Source: Prosapia bicincta (taxonomy: Eukaryota; Arthropoda; Insecta; Hemiptera; Cercopidae). Taken from it: 64,000 nt of DNA. The notes beneath the pieces are model-generated. The model saw nothing but the letters and a program-made list of their open reading frames with translations, had not been told where the DNA came from and did no database searches. A program made the position numbers and the translations under genes. The stretch lies in the NCBI GenBank assembly GCA_036971475.1, contig JBAIZL010000002.1:229863143-229927142 (forward strand), read 5' to 3'. Positions 24,877 to 36,639 of this stretch are shown piece after piece (the stretch's first letter is position 1; every line of letters starts with the position of its first letter).

Positions 24877-27104
24877 TTAACTTTATATAAATAATAGTTT
24901 AGATTTTGTTTAAAAATATCTATTTGAGTTTTAATCACAAACCCCAGACTGTGTTTAAGCAAATCTACGTATTTTCCTTTTTGTACTCCTTAAAAGACAA
25001 TTATCTACGGCCATGTTAGTTTTGAAAGACAAGTGTCATGAGAAAAACCCGTGACAATAGGATTAACGAGACGGTAGAGAAACAGCAAACACAGATTTAC
25101 TGCAGATCCCTCGGTAACAGAAATTTTGGACTCCCAATATTTGAACAATAATTTTATAAAAAAATGTTGATGAATTGTTTATTCGTAAACAAAATAAAAT
25201 CGTTATTTAAATTATTGGATTTGTAATGAGATTGTCTTTACCGTAGAAATTACACGTCTTAAGAAATCGTTAAAGTAAGAATCTTGTTCTAACTATACAG
25301 TTAGGCATTTTAACAATAAAATATTTATTCACATTATAAACAAGACTATGTTAATGATTTCAGAATAAAATAAACATTTCGGTAAAACCTTCTTATTCTA
25401 AAATACGTAGAACATTACAATACGGACGAAAATAAACAATCCTAATTATAAATCTATGCCAACTCCCAATTTATAACAAATGTTATTTTACCTATTGTTA
25501 TAAGTTTTACCCAAGTTACTATCTTTATATAATAAAAGTTAAAAAATCTCTAGTTAAATTTGTGTAATTACTGAAAAAAGGCCATGAACGGATCTCTCAC
25601 ACGTTAAGCTGGAACTGGATGTTTGATGTCAGGAGATTGTTAGAAGTATGACTTACTCATTTCAAAACTTACAAAAACAGTTTTTAAACTGACAAAAATC
25701 TCTGCTATTATAAAAGGCATAACATTTCAGTAATAATATAAATGTGGAAATACTGTTGTAATATAGTTTGTAAATATTTTAATTGCACTTAGCTAAAAGA
25801 ACTCTCTGTAAAATTTACCTCGTTACTAGTTTACAGTGAATAATAAATAAATTAAAACCTATAAAGCACGGTAGAAACTATAAATAAACAGAGAAAAGAA
25901 AAAACGTTCAGTTGAATACCGATACGATTTATGTACAAAAGTGATATATGAAGGGTGTTTTTATGGACGAGGGTTGGAGGGTGTTTAGGTGGCACTTGGA
26001 AAGTCAGAACGGAAGTTCATGAATAAAACAAAAGTTCTAATATAGTCAAAAAATAGCACAGGAATAGAAGAAATAGAACCCAGCTGGTAGAGGGATTGAT
26101 TTGGGAAGAGGGAGGGATCGATGAGACGAAGGGATACTTCTGTTTGCATAAACCGGAAATATGCGTCCATGCAAGGTTTATAATAAAAGGGGAAGAATAA
26201 TATTTCATATTTATCATTTCCTGGTGGACAAGAGTTCGACGGTTTTAAAATCAAAGTTGTTTATCTGCTAGCAAGGTGTTAAAGTCTCCTTTTATCTATT
26301 GAATGGTAAAAATAATCAGAATAAACCAATTTAAGGCAAAAAACTAGCGGAGAAAATTTATAATGTTCATACGAGTATTTAAATTATTAAAAAAAAAACA
26401 AAACTCAACACTCATAAGACTCAAATTTTATTTTTTATTTATTTTGGTTTCGACATACCAAACATTCTTCCTGATTATGGTAGACTCACCTAGAGTAAGA
26501 CAACTTTGTCGAAACATGCTTGAGTAAAAAATGAAAGACGAAAAAATAGTTGTTCTAAGTTGTTCTTAGTAGGGATATTTATGTTTTTGTATAAGTTATA
26601 TAATATAGGTGGATTACAAATTAAGATGTTTGCATGTTGGGAATGTAATTTGAAAGTTTGCGTTACATTTACATCAAACTCTTAAGCTAAGATGTTCAAT
26701 CAGGTAGAATAGTTAAGACAATCTGAAGTCAAATTACATTTAAATGTAAGAAACATTTTTGGTTAAACCTTAATTCTGTCTGGAACACCTTACATAATTA
26801 AAAACAAATTTTAATATATTTCATATTATATGGTAATATTTATGAGAAACTAATTTTCTTCGCAGTATTGTTACAACATGTAACTGTAAAAACTGTATAG
26901 TTACAAACTGTTTGTCAAAAAACAAACTGTAACCGACTAAGTGAATTAAAATAAATAAATAAAAAAAACGTGGACAATGAATAAAACAGTAGATATACAT
27001 ATATTGTGATAGCGTTCCTATCAATATCTCTAAACGGTTATCAGTAAAATAAATTTAATATTTTTGCTTGACATATAAATTTAAATATTTTGAACTTGTT
27101 ATAG
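24877..27104 (+). other. zen intron 1, last part
   Basis: AT-rich intron DNA ending at the exon 2 acceptor. Overlapping minus-strand ORFs at 25985-26254 are not supported. A degenerate inverted pair at about 26405-26545 contains GAAAC preceded by GACAACTTTGTC on the + strand and a matching GTCGAAAC on the minus strand. It may be another decayed PLE hairpin. Confidence 0.4.
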
Positions 27105-27338
27105 ATTATGCAGTGGACCTGAAGCCTTCACCATCCACCGGTAAGCGGGCGCGAACAGCCTACACCAGTTCACAACTAGTAGAATTAGAAAAAGAATTCC
27201 ATTTCAACAGATATTTGTGCCGTCCTAGACGTATCGAAATGGCTACTTTGCTTCGATTGTCGGAACGTCAGATTAAAATTTGGTTCCAGAATCGAAGGAT
27301 GAAATACAAGAAGGATTCACGCTCTAAGGCATCACTTG
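27105..27338 (+). CDS. zen: zen/Hox3 homeobox gene, exon 2 (homeodomain)
   Basis: This exon encodes the DNA-binding homeodomain, roughly residues 160-219 of a 485-residue protein. The segment [10 protein letters not shown], the helix 2 region [12 protein letters not shown] and the recognition helix [16 protein letters not shown] (with Gln50 and Asn51) are all intact. [20 protein letters not shown] is the class-3 (Hox3/zen) signature. In insects zen is a transcription factor of extra-embryonic tissue specification and sits in the Hox cluster. The exon is phase 1 at both ends. Two acceptors fit: ATAG at 27101-27104 and GCAG at 27110-27113. They are 9 bp apart and in frame, differing by three residues. 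The donor is GTGAGT at 27339. Confidence 0.95.
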
Positions 27339-27936
27339 GTGAGTAAAGTAGTTGCTTACAAATAGAAGAGGTGAAAGGAGAAAGTAGAAAATGTTATCAA
27401 ATCCTATCTAAACTATAAAATTATACAGTGGACCTTATTTTATCTAATATCAGAGCTAGAAATCTTTGCACAAATAAATATTTTTCTAACAATAATATAA
27501 TTTAAAAATAAAATTCAATGCGCTCATAGACTGTAGTATTGTTATAATTACTATAAAAACAATATCAATACCACGAAACAATATATTTATTTAGTAATAA
27601 CTCTTTATCAAAATTATATAGACTAAACAGTTATATACAGTTGGATGACTAGTTTATTTACATCCCATTTTGTAATATTTTAGTGGAGATGCATTTAAGC
27701 AACTATGTAGATATTTTGTGTTTTGCACTTTTTCATGTGCTTATGGAAAAGTATTTTTTGTAGAAAATGTTTGTCTAATGTTGAGATATTTTTATCTTTA
27801 TAAATGTTTTTCAATGGAATGTTAAAACATAAAATATGAAAACATTTGTATGGTAAAATATAGTCTTTAAGTTAATGGATAATATTATTGCTTTTAACAA
27901 ATATGATATAGTTCTTATATTAAATCTTATTTTCAG
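27339..27936 (+). other. zen intron 2 (598 bp)
   Basis: AT-rich intron with donor GTGAGT and acceptor TTATTTTCAG. Nothing else recognised. Confidence 0.85.
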
Positions 27937-28718
27937 GACATCAAGACGTATCATCATCTTCAGTGAGTGACAAGCCGGCCACCCCTACTGCCAACTCACC
28001 CTTGTCAACCACTTCTGCGTCCCCTCCTGGTACAATGATATCAGCTACATCTTCGTCGCCCACGACAACCATCCACCACACTCCGCACAACGCCTGCCAC
28101 CCACCGTTCCACGTCGACTACACTACCCATTACCAACCACAAAAATTCCAACCACAATACCAGAGCGAGATCGGCAGTTGGAATTGGGATAAAGCGAATG
28201 TGTATACTACATTGGATCCAAGAATTCAAATGCATACCTTCAACAAACAAATCCAAGGCGAACTTCCGTCGATGCACAACTTCTACCAGAACCATCCAGT
28301 TAAACCGGAAATCGTCTTTCCCGTTAGTTCTTCTTTTGACGAACACAATAATGAAACTTTTGTAATGAATTTGGATGAACCCGTCGAAACCGGAATGAAT
28401 TATTTTCCTCAGCAAAGTTTTGGGCAATCTGGCAATAAGGAAGTGTACACCATCCACGACAACTTAGAGAAATCAGTTTGGGTATCTGCTAACGCAAAGG
28501 AGGCGAGCCAGAGTCAAGATCTGAGTGTCGGAAATCCGGAAATGCTGAACAAGAACTACCAACCACAAAAAGTCCATGTTTATCAAGAGCATCCTGACTT
28601 CTTTTGGAGCGGCCCCTCAGAGAATTACCAGCCTACGAGTTCCGTGTCTCATCAGGAAGCAGCCACTCCGGTTGAATATAATGAGTCATATGTTTCCGAT
28701 GATTTGACATCTTTGTGA
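27937..28718 (+). CDS. zen: zen/Hox3 homeobox gene, exon 3 (C-terminal)
   Basis: The exon follows the acceptor TTTTCAG, completes the Gly codon split from exon 2, and runs 260 codons to TGA at 28716-28718. It encodes a low-complexity tail. First comes a Ser/Thr/Pro-rich stretch with His-rich patches, then a Tyr/Gln/Pro-rich region (PQKFQPQYQSE), ending in VSDDLTSL. Such tails act as activation or repression regions in Hox proteins, but no specific domain is recognised. The minus-strand ORF at 28041-28457 is a shadow of this exon. The total coding length (442 + 234 + 782) gives 485 residues, longer than many insect zen proteins. Confidence 0.9.
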
Positions 28719-28853
28719 ATGTGCATAAATTTCGATGAAAATGTATTTTTGGTTATGTCATGGCTTTTCGATCACAGAAGTGCAATTTTTAATTAAAACT
28801 TTATTTTATTTTAAATTATTTTATAACTAGTAACTATTTACGATCTCAAAAAT

Positions 28854-28859
28854 AATAAA
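28854..28859 (+). terminator. Candidate zen poly-A signal
   Basis: AATAAA lies 136 bp after the zen stop codon. It is the first such hexamer downstream, but the region is so AT-rich that others nearby could be used. Confidence 0.4.
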
Positions 28860-31849
28860 AATAAGTTGACAGTTGATTTACTCAAGTAATTAAGTTAAAT
28901 ATCGTTGTAATATTTGAAATAACTTGATTAACTTTCAAATATTATTTATTAATATTAGGAAAGTAGGAACACTTTTTTATTTCTGAATAACCATGAAACT
29001 ATAAGATATTATCTTATGAATTATCAAAATATATATTAGGCTATAAATCCGGGCTCGATCTCAGCAGAGGGGGTCTTGTCGTTTCATAACACGTTTGGTA
29101 TTGTTTTATCTTTTCCTTTATAAAATATTTATTAAATCAGGGATAATTAAAGGTAAATATAGTAACAGGTATTATTTTTTAAAAAAATGTGGTTATTGCT
29201 GAGGAAAATTAATTTTCAGTTGAAACATCAATGTATTGTATTTAAAAGGAGATTAGAATCTAAAGGAATTTCATTAAACGTGTATCGTACCAAAATAAGA
29301 TGGTTTTCCTAATTGCGAATGTTTTACAAATAACTGATTTATAAATAGCAGTAAAACAGTTTTCCATTACAATACAATCCTCTTTAAAACAAATTTTAAC
29401 TGAATCAGGTATATTAAACTTACAAATGTCAATATTAAATATATATTCAATTTTTCTTTTGCACAGTTGAATGAAATTTATGAAATATTATCGAATTTTT
29501 AAAAACTTATTATGAAAAGTTAAATGTATACGTATAACATGTACGTAGAGACAATAGGTTCCTAAACAAACAAGTAGGGGGTATATATAAATGAGGAACG
29601 ACTTTCTAATTGGCAATGGATTTTTATTCCCAATACAAGCAAAATGCCTTTAGACTCAAAACTAATTACAAACTTTCGTTCTAAGTGCAAGTGTATGTGC
29701 CTTAAATTATACACGAACAATTTATGCTACGAAAAAACTTCCGACTAAATCGTTGGTCAAACATGTTTTATTTTAAAGGACGGTTTCAATTAATATATAC
29801 GCCCCTAAAGTACATGTATATTTTTAGATCTGTAGATAATTATAAAAATTGTATCTAGGTTATAGCTTTTGCATGTAAGTTATAGCTTTTTCATTTAGGT
29901 TATAAATCATTATATATTATTGTTATGATAATTTTAAGAATAAACACATAACTATGTAGTAAAAATTCAATAATGTTTAAATAATTTTTATTTTTTAAGG
30001 AAAATAATTTGGTTAGATTAATTAATATTTCCTCTATTTTTAATTTATTTATAAAAATAATTTAAGTCTTCGAAAACGGTATTAGAATATGTTTCATTAT
30101 AACACTTTAAATTTAATTAGTTTAAACTTTTTAATTAAATTATTATTTAGGCTATTGTCCTTTGTAGGTTATTGTCCTTTGCATGTAGGCCTATATGTTT
30201 GCTTGCCTGTTTCTTGTATATATTTCAATATTATTCCAAAATTTTAAACTGTGATTGAATCTGAAGCGTAGAACAATTTACACCAGGAACTAGTTAAAAA
30301 CAAAAACATTGTTACCAGACTTATTAAACAGGGTAATGATCACTTCACTATAACTAGTCCCTGATTTTTCCGTAAGGATATGTTTTACGGTAATTAGTGT
30401 CCATTTTGTTATTTCTAGAAAGTTTTATTTGTTCATTTAACAGTAAGTGATTTAGGTAATAACTTAGGATAATATTTGGTATATATAACTAATTTTGTTA
30501 CTTTAGGTTCGTTAGCATGAGAATACTAGGGATGACTTGAATGAAGTGATAATATAATGACTGTTTTTATTTTTGTTTATTTATGTTTAAGTATAAGTAA
30601 TGTTATTGTTTTATATATTATAATTATGACATATTTATAATTATAATAATAAATTGTTTCTTTTTATACAGAGTTGTTTTATTTACCCCTAAATATAACA
30701 TTGATTAATAAGTGTAGAGAATAAGGTAATAAAAAAAATGTTTGGGAACTCTAACTTGTTAACTCCAAAAAATTGTTAATCTAGTGATTTAGTTATTACC
30801 AAGATATTTTTGAGTAATTTTAAATGATCATCGACAGAAACTGGTGTTATATTTGCATAGGTATTGTTTTATCAACCTACGCATTAGGTCCATGTACAAA
30901 ATAAATGTTTATATTTTTGGTTATTTAGATTATTATTTCTGTCTCATAAGAGTTGTTTTATAGAAATCGAGTTTTATAATTACGTTTTTTTTTAAAAATA
31001 GTTTAGAAATGTTCCAAATAAGCGCTAGTTTCGAATATTCTTTTAAAAACTAAACATTTCTTATATATCCAAATGATCTTTTTAAATGCAGCTTGTTTAA
31101 TGGCGATTTGTCCGACGATGCTAACTGTGCTAACGAAGTGTTTAAGAAGGTTCTGTATCAATTTAATTATTTATGTTTTATTGTTTACAATTCACGTTAA
31201 TGTGATCTGTATTTATTATTTTATTTAAATAAAAGCTTATTCAAATAGGTACAATATGAACGACTAAATTTGTATATTTTGGTCACAGTTTCCGAAATCA
31301 GTAAATATACATTTCATTAAAATAATATGTAATATTCATAATTTATTGTAGCTCAAAGCATAACCATGCAGCATTTACATCCTTGCTACTTCGTGCTTAC
31401 CAGTGAAACACCATTCAGAGTCCAAACCTAATGCAAGTGTTTCCTTGACCATTTACTTTATCCCTCCAAAATACCTACCCTGCGATCGTAGTTTAGTTTA
31501 TGCTTTTAAAACGCTAGAGTATTCCGATGCGTATAAAGTCTTTAACAATTGTTTGGGTCATAGTGGAGCTTATTCCCACTAAGATTGTTTCGGAGACCTT
31601 AGCGCCCAGACTTAAAATGTAAACAATTAACTATTTTTTTTAAAATTTCATTTAAAATCTATGCCAATTATACACCAATCAAATTAATCAAAATATAATA
31701 CTGTATGAAATCTTAAGTATAAAAACAACAAAGTCGAAAAATATATTTGAAGTCCTAGTAGATCGATTGGAACTAACAAGTAAGTTCTCTGTGAAAGCCT
31801 TAAACCATTTGATGATTATTTTATATCAAATAGAATAAAATGTTGAGTG
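28860..31849. other. AT-rich intergenic DNA downstream of zen
   Basis: About 3 kb of AT-rich sequence without ORFs or recognised RNA genes. Only small local repeats are seen, such as GGTTATAGCTTTT near 29866 and 29885, and ATTGTCCTTTG twice near 30155-30180. Confidence 0.5.
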
Positions 31850-34337
31850 ACGGTGGAGACCTGAAATAGAGGAACAATGTGTTTGTAGGGTATATAGCCT
31901 ACGTTTGTGAGTTGAAGTGATGTACTGATTAGAGGGACCTAAAAGTATTTTGGGGGATGTGAAGTGTTAAAGTATCGATCTGAGTGAATGGACAACAAAG
32001 TTTTGAGGATATACGAGTTATGGTGAGTTTAATAGGAGATCTGAATAGTAGGTATATGTTGTATTTTGGAGAATGTAGGAGGTTATAGTAATAGGAAGGG
32101 GCAATCTGAAATAGATTAAAAAAGAGGTATTTTCCAGGATATACGAAATTATTGTAGAAAAATGGCAATCTGAACAGAGAGTTCACGACGTATTTTGTCG
32201 AATATTTGAAGTTATGTTAAGTAAAAAACGTGACTTAAAATAGATTAACCACAAAGCATTTTATGAGATAATGGAGGTCATTTTCCTTTCAGATGAAGGG
32301 AGATAGAGTATAATTCTGAATAGAGGTTCTACAATGTATTTTGGAGGATATAAAAGTTAAAGTGAGTTAATTGGCTATCTGGATAGAGGGACCAAGATGC
32401 GTTTTGTATGATAAAGGAGGTTATAATGCATTTAAGTTGCGCTTTGAGTGCCACAAAATATTTTGAAGGAAATAGAATTTTAAGATGAGTTATGCATAGA
32501 GTGACATTAAGTATTTCGCAAGATGAGTATACATGAATAAGTTGTTGGGGAAGAGTAGTTACGAATAGAGAGACTAGGAAGAATTTTGTAGAATATACCA
32601 GGTTATATTTAGTTAGAGAGGCTATATAAATACATACGGTCTGCGAAATTTTTTGTATTGTATAAGAGTTTACGGTGAGTTCGCTCAGAAAAATGGAAGA
32701 ACGAGGTATTTTGGAGAATGTAGAAGTTAGGGTGAGTAAAGTGGCTAAATGCATAGGAGGTACCACGAATTATTTCTGAGAATATATAATGTAGGGGTAT
32801 ATATATTTCTGAGCTGAAGGGGTATTTTTATTAATACGACTAGGAAGTGTTTTCTAAGATTTAAGAGGTTTTCGTGAGTTCGGAAGTATCTACCTGAATA
32901 GAGGCAACACGATGTATTTTGTAGGACATAGAAGCTTATGTTGAATTAAATTGTCTTTCTGAATAAAGGGTCTGGAAGTAGTTTAGACGGTATATGGAGG
33001 TAATGTAAATATTAAAAAGTGGAGATATTAATAGAGTGGCCAAGAAGTATTTTATAGGATATAGGACAAATAAATTGTCTCTCTGAATATAATGACTATG
33101 AAGTAGTTTAGAGGATGTAGGTCTAGCAGGTAATGTAAACATTAAAGTGGAGATATTAATAGAGTGGCCAAGAAGTATTTTATAGGATATAGGACAAATA
33201 AATTGTCTCTCTGAATATAATGATTATGAAGTAGTTTAGAGGATGTAGGTCTAGCAGGTAATGTAAACATTAAAGTGGAGATATTAATAGAGTGGCCAAG
33301 AAGTATTTTATAGGACATAGGAGGTTATGATGAGTTAAAGTGTCTACCTCATTAAGAGGACCACTAAGTATATTTAGGAATAAATAATACCATATAATAT
33401 ACTATTATAATATTATTCAGATCGTGGGGTAAGTGGTGTTTTTAAGGTAGCTCAACGAATTATGGAAGATGTATGAGGTTGTAATTAGTTAATGGGACGA
33501 TCGAAATAGAGGGAGTTAAAGTTGCGAAATTAAAAGAACACTAAATATTTTGGAGGGTATTACAATGTTATGGTGAGTTTAATTGTCAAATGTAGTTAGA
33601 GGGAATGAACCATATTTTCGAGGATATAGGATATTATGGCCAGTTAAAGTGGTTACCTTTATACAGGGACTAAGAAGTATTTTGAAGAACAGAGACTTTT
33701 TTGGTGTTTTTTTTGTTAAGGCGATCGCTATAGAGGACCACGGAGTATTTTAGTGGGTATTGGAGGTTATTTTAAGTTTAACTAGCATTCTGAATAGAGG
33801 ATATATGATTCATTTTGTGTGATATTGGATGTTATTTTGAGATAAGGTGGCGACCTATAATAGAAGAGCCACAAACATTTTGCAGGATATAGGAATTATT
33901 GTGAGGTAATATGGTTATCCTAATAGAGGAAACACGAAATATTTTGGGGGAAGTGGAAATTTGTAACGAGATAATGAATCGTAGAGGGGCCACTGAGTAT
34001 TTTGGAATATATAGAAAATTATGGTAAGTTGAAGTGTCTACGAAATATTTTGTAGGATATAAAAGGGTATGGTGAGTTAAAGCGGGCACATGAATAGACT
34101 TACCAAGGAGTGTTTTGGGAGATTTAAGAGTTTAAGGTATTTTAAAGTGGCGATCTGAGTACAGTCTCTAATTATTTTGAAAAATGTAGAAGGGTATATT
34201 GACTTAATATGGTGATCTGGTAAGAGAGACCATAAAGTATTTTGAACGATTTGGGAGATTTTAGTCCTTTAAGATGATATGAAATAGATGAAGAATCCAC
34301 ATTTGGTAGAATATTGGAGGTTATGTTGATTGAAAGT
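31850..34337. repeat. Decayed ~66-bp minisatellite array, left block
   Basis: Loosely periodic copies share the + strand order: AATAGAGGGACCAC, AAGTATTTTG, GAGGATATAGGAGG, TTATGGTGAGTTAAAGTGG, GATCTG. The spacing is about 60-70 bp and divergence is high. A segment of about 130 bp is near-exactly duplicated at 33010-33310 (AGTGGCCAAGAAGTATTTTA recurs). The + strand is purine- and G-rich, so minus-strand ORFs (31929-32186, 32329-32766, 33832-34089) are by-products that read repeat peptides such as YILQN. The array resumes after the nested insertions. Confidence 0.8.
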
Positions 34338-34348
34338 TCAGATTTGAT
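34338..34348. repeat. Target-site duplication of the LINE (left copy)
   Basis: TCAGATTTGAT here matches 49099-49109 exactly. It marks the 3' side of the LINE insertion, next to its poly-A (poly-T on +) tail. Confidence 0.8.
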
Positions 34349-34433
34349 TTTTTTTTTTTTTTTCAACTTGGGAGCGGGTTTGAATTGCCCGAAGCACTGC
34401 TACCTTAAGGTATATTGTACTTACCTCCCTGAT

Positions 34434-35222
34434 CTAGTCAAATAACCCCTTCCCTCTTACCAGGTTTAGGAGTTTCCTGACTAGAGTTTTACCTTCAGCA
34501 TCCACCAAAGCCGTTCCATCACCAAAGAGGTTGAAGCGCCTCTCAGCAAGTACTTCACATCTGTAAATAATGTGTGTGGCAGTCTCCAGTTCCTGCCCGC
34601 ATAATCTGCAAACTGGTTCATCTTTGTAGATACCCATTTTATGCAAATGTTTCCTTAGTCCACAGTGTCCCGTGAGTAGACCTGTGGCTATCCTCAATTC
34701 CTGCCTAGACAGATAGATGAGACTCTTCTGCAGCCCCAAGGAAGGTTTCCTAAGGGTTAGCTTACTGTGTCTCATCCCTCCGGCCCTGATCCAGTGCTCA
34801 CAGTGTCTTTCAGCCATCCACCTTCGCACTGCAATCTTGACCATGGATTTGGAAATACCTACCGCAGGCTCAGCCTTAATTGCTGCCTGACTGTCGGAGA
34901 AAATAGCAATCCGGGTCCCGTGTGTTTCTCTTCTCGCTATCTCTCCCAGACAGGCATTTATAGCATATACTTCGGCCTGAAAGACAGAGGTATGCCTCCC
35001 CAAGGAAAAAACTAGTTCTACCCTTGGGTTTTTACAATACACCCCCACTCCAGTGCCGAAGTCCATCCTGGAGCCATCTGTGTACCAGATCTGAGCTCCC
35101 GATGTTAATGTCCCTGACCATTCCATCATAGTTTGGTGGACCTGGTCAGGTGCAAACATTCGAGTAATGTGGTCGCTGCCCATTTCCAAGACGGGTTCTT
35201 TGATCACGTACTCGATACTCAT
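34434..35222 (-). pseudogene. LINE ORF2 C-terminal part: RNase H remnant and zinc knuckle
   Basis: This 262-residue frame carries RNase H landmarks IWYTDGS (Asp49), FQAEVYAI (Glu84) and IFSDSQAA (Asp110). It then jumps to the downstream region without the HSG-type motif that should follow, so a second internal deletion removed the end of the RNase H fold. A CCHC-like knuckle, CRLCGQELETATHIIYRC, follows, as in many LINE ORF2 ends. The frame begins where the endonuclease frame stops, with a 4-base overlap. RT motifs such as a YADD/FADD box are missing. It cannot support retrotransposition itself; mobilisation would need RT supplied in trans. Confidence 0.85.
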
Positions 35223-35953
35223 ACGGAGTCCCAGTCTGTTCTTCTTGGATCCCTGGTTGGCCGAAGCATGGCTGGATTTAGAGAGATATCATACCTAATA
35301 TCTCTGTGGTCAGAAGAAGATGGTTCATCCGACACATGCCAGTTTAGTACATACCTAGCCGTCTGGTTCGATGCCACCGTAATGTCCAGGACCTCCTGTC
35401 TGGCCCTAGTGACAAACGTCGGCTCTTCCCCCTGATTTAAGACTAGTAAATTCTTAGAGCTAAGATAAGCTAAAAGTTCCTCACCTCTAGTGTTGGTACC
35501 TGTACTTCCCCACGAAGTGTGATGGGAGTTAGCATCCATTCCCACCAGCAGCTCCTTATCCACAGCCCCGCAGTGCTCGACCAGCCTCCTCAGCTCTTGT
35601 GTTGGTAGAGCCCCCGCGTAGTCAAAGGGGAGATATGCCGTGGCAAGTTTCAGCCTCTTCATCCTCCCCTCCGCCCGCAGCTCCACCGTCACTGCTATTA
35701 AGTCCCTGCAGCAGAAGTCCGTTAGTACAAAAGCACTCAACCCCCTCCTAACCAGGATACACGTCCTGGGAACACAAGAGTCCTTATCGTACAACAACTT
35801 ACCTCCAGATGTCGCCAGCCCGCATATTCGTCCTCCAGAAATCCATGGCTCCTGGATGAGAACGAAGTCCACCTCTCCCCTGTCCAGCATCCTACACACG
35901 ACAGCACTCGCAGCCCTGCTATGCTGTAGGTTCACTTGGAGGATCTTGATCAT
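35219..35953 (-). pseudogene. LINE ORF2 N-terminal part: apurinic-type endonuclease
   Basis: The 244-residue frame is an exonuclease-endonuclease-phosphatase domain that nicks target DNA during target-primed reverse transcription. Catalytic landmarks are intact: QVNLQ (Asn8), IQEPW (Glu35), MDANSHH (Asp140, Asn142), LDITV (Asp190) and SSDH (214-216). LQVNLQHSRAA and the TDWD end are typical of R1/LOA-type elements. The frame stops just after TDWD, where the RT should begin; the join to 34434-35222 is a clean deletion. The endonuclease looks undamaged, so the copy is young. Product and clade are assigned from motifs, not alignment. Confidence 0.85.
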
Positions 35954-35961
35954 TGTTCTGC

Positions 35962-36102
35962 TTAAGTTGCAGTCGCCTGGGTCCGCAGAGCAGCCCCAGG
36001 ACTAGACAGCGTGCTCAACTCTACAGCCACTTCACCGGTTTCTGCAGTCGGCAGCTTGACAGCCGCCCCCGCACCCCCAGTGATGGTTGCCGTTGACACA
36101 TC
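35962..36102 (-). pseudogene. LINE ORF1, C-terminal part
   Basis: An open frame of 46 codons ends at TAA (35962-35964), nine bases before the endonuclease ATG. It continues in frame from codons at 48426-48647 on the other side of the palindromic element once the insert and one 6-bp duplication are discounted. The combined ORF1 would be only about 120 codons and shows no zinc knuckles, so it is probably also shortened. Confidence 0.7.
36097..36102. repeat. 6-bp target-site duplication, left copy
   Basis: CACATC directly precedes the element end AGTAGAAC. It matches 48420-48425, which directly follow the mirror end GTTCTACT. Confidence 0.8.
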
Positions 36103-36136
36103 AGTAGAACAGGGCATAGAATAGCGCGCCCACCCC

Positions 36137-36420
36137 TAAACTCGGCCGCTACGTAACCTAGGACTATAGGGGTAGTTTTGGATGATGCTCAAGGTCATCC
36201 CGACCTTGACCCCAGACCAAGGGGTGGTTTCGACCACTTCTAGAGGGGTAGGGGGTAGTTTTTCGAAAAAAAAAAAAAAAAATCGGCCGCTACGTAACCT
36301 AGGACTGTAGGGGTAGTCTCGGATGATGCGGGCGGACGTCGTGACCCTGACCGTAGCTTTGGGGGTGGTTTCGACCACGTTTAGAGGGGTAGGGGTAGTT
36401 TTTCGAAAAAATTTAACTCC
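36137..36420. repeat. Subterminal duplicated block in the left arm
   Basis: TCGGCCGCTACGTAACCTAG begins at about 36143 and again at 36283, each followed by a GGGGTAGT block, GGATGATGC and a GGTTTCGACCAC block. It is a tandem duplication of about 141 bp near the element end. Runs of GGGGTAG recur. The mirror copy lies at about 48102-48385. Confidence 0.75.
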
Positions 36421-36639
36421 AAGCCACTAACCTAGGCTAGCCAAATTGTATCCAACCTAACCCAACTTAAGTGTTGGGGGTGACCTTAGCTACGTTCAGG
36501 ACCATACGCGGGGGATGCTCCGGGGGTGGATTGGGGGTGGGGGGTAGTTTTCGAAAAAATTTTGGAAAAACGTGCCTTGACCGATAGGGTATGTCTAGAG
36601 TGTATTATTGCGTCGGTAGGGGTAGTTTCACCTAGGGGT

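Larger units (their letters stand above)
34349..36102 (-). mobile_element. Non-autonomous R1/LOA-like LINE, 3' part
   Basis: The minus-strand retrotransposon ends in a poly-A tail (the T run 34349-34363) directly at an 11-bp target duplication. It holds the end of ORF1, a complete apurinic endonuclease segment and part of an RNase H plus zinc-knuckle tail. The whole reverse transcriptase is absent. The 5' part lies at 48426-49098, displaced by the 12.3-kb palindromic element. Without that insert the LINE is about 2.4 kb, against about 5-6 kb for intact relatives. Confidence 0.85.

Noticed and set aside
25985..26254. Overlapping minus-strand ORFs in zen intron 1
   Set aside because: No recognisable domain, AT-rich codons, overlapping frames and no splice context.
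28041..28457. 138-codon minus-strand ORF
   Set aside because: It is antisense to zen exon 3, which has matching splice phase and homeobox-gene context.
32329..32766. 145-codon minus-strand ORF
   Set aside because: Falls entirely in the 66-bp minisatellite and reads its repeat phrases.
34767..36005. Plus-strand ORFs over the LINE (34767-35015, 35133-35435, 35640-36005)
   Set aside because: Shadows of the minus-strand endonuclease and RNase H frames.
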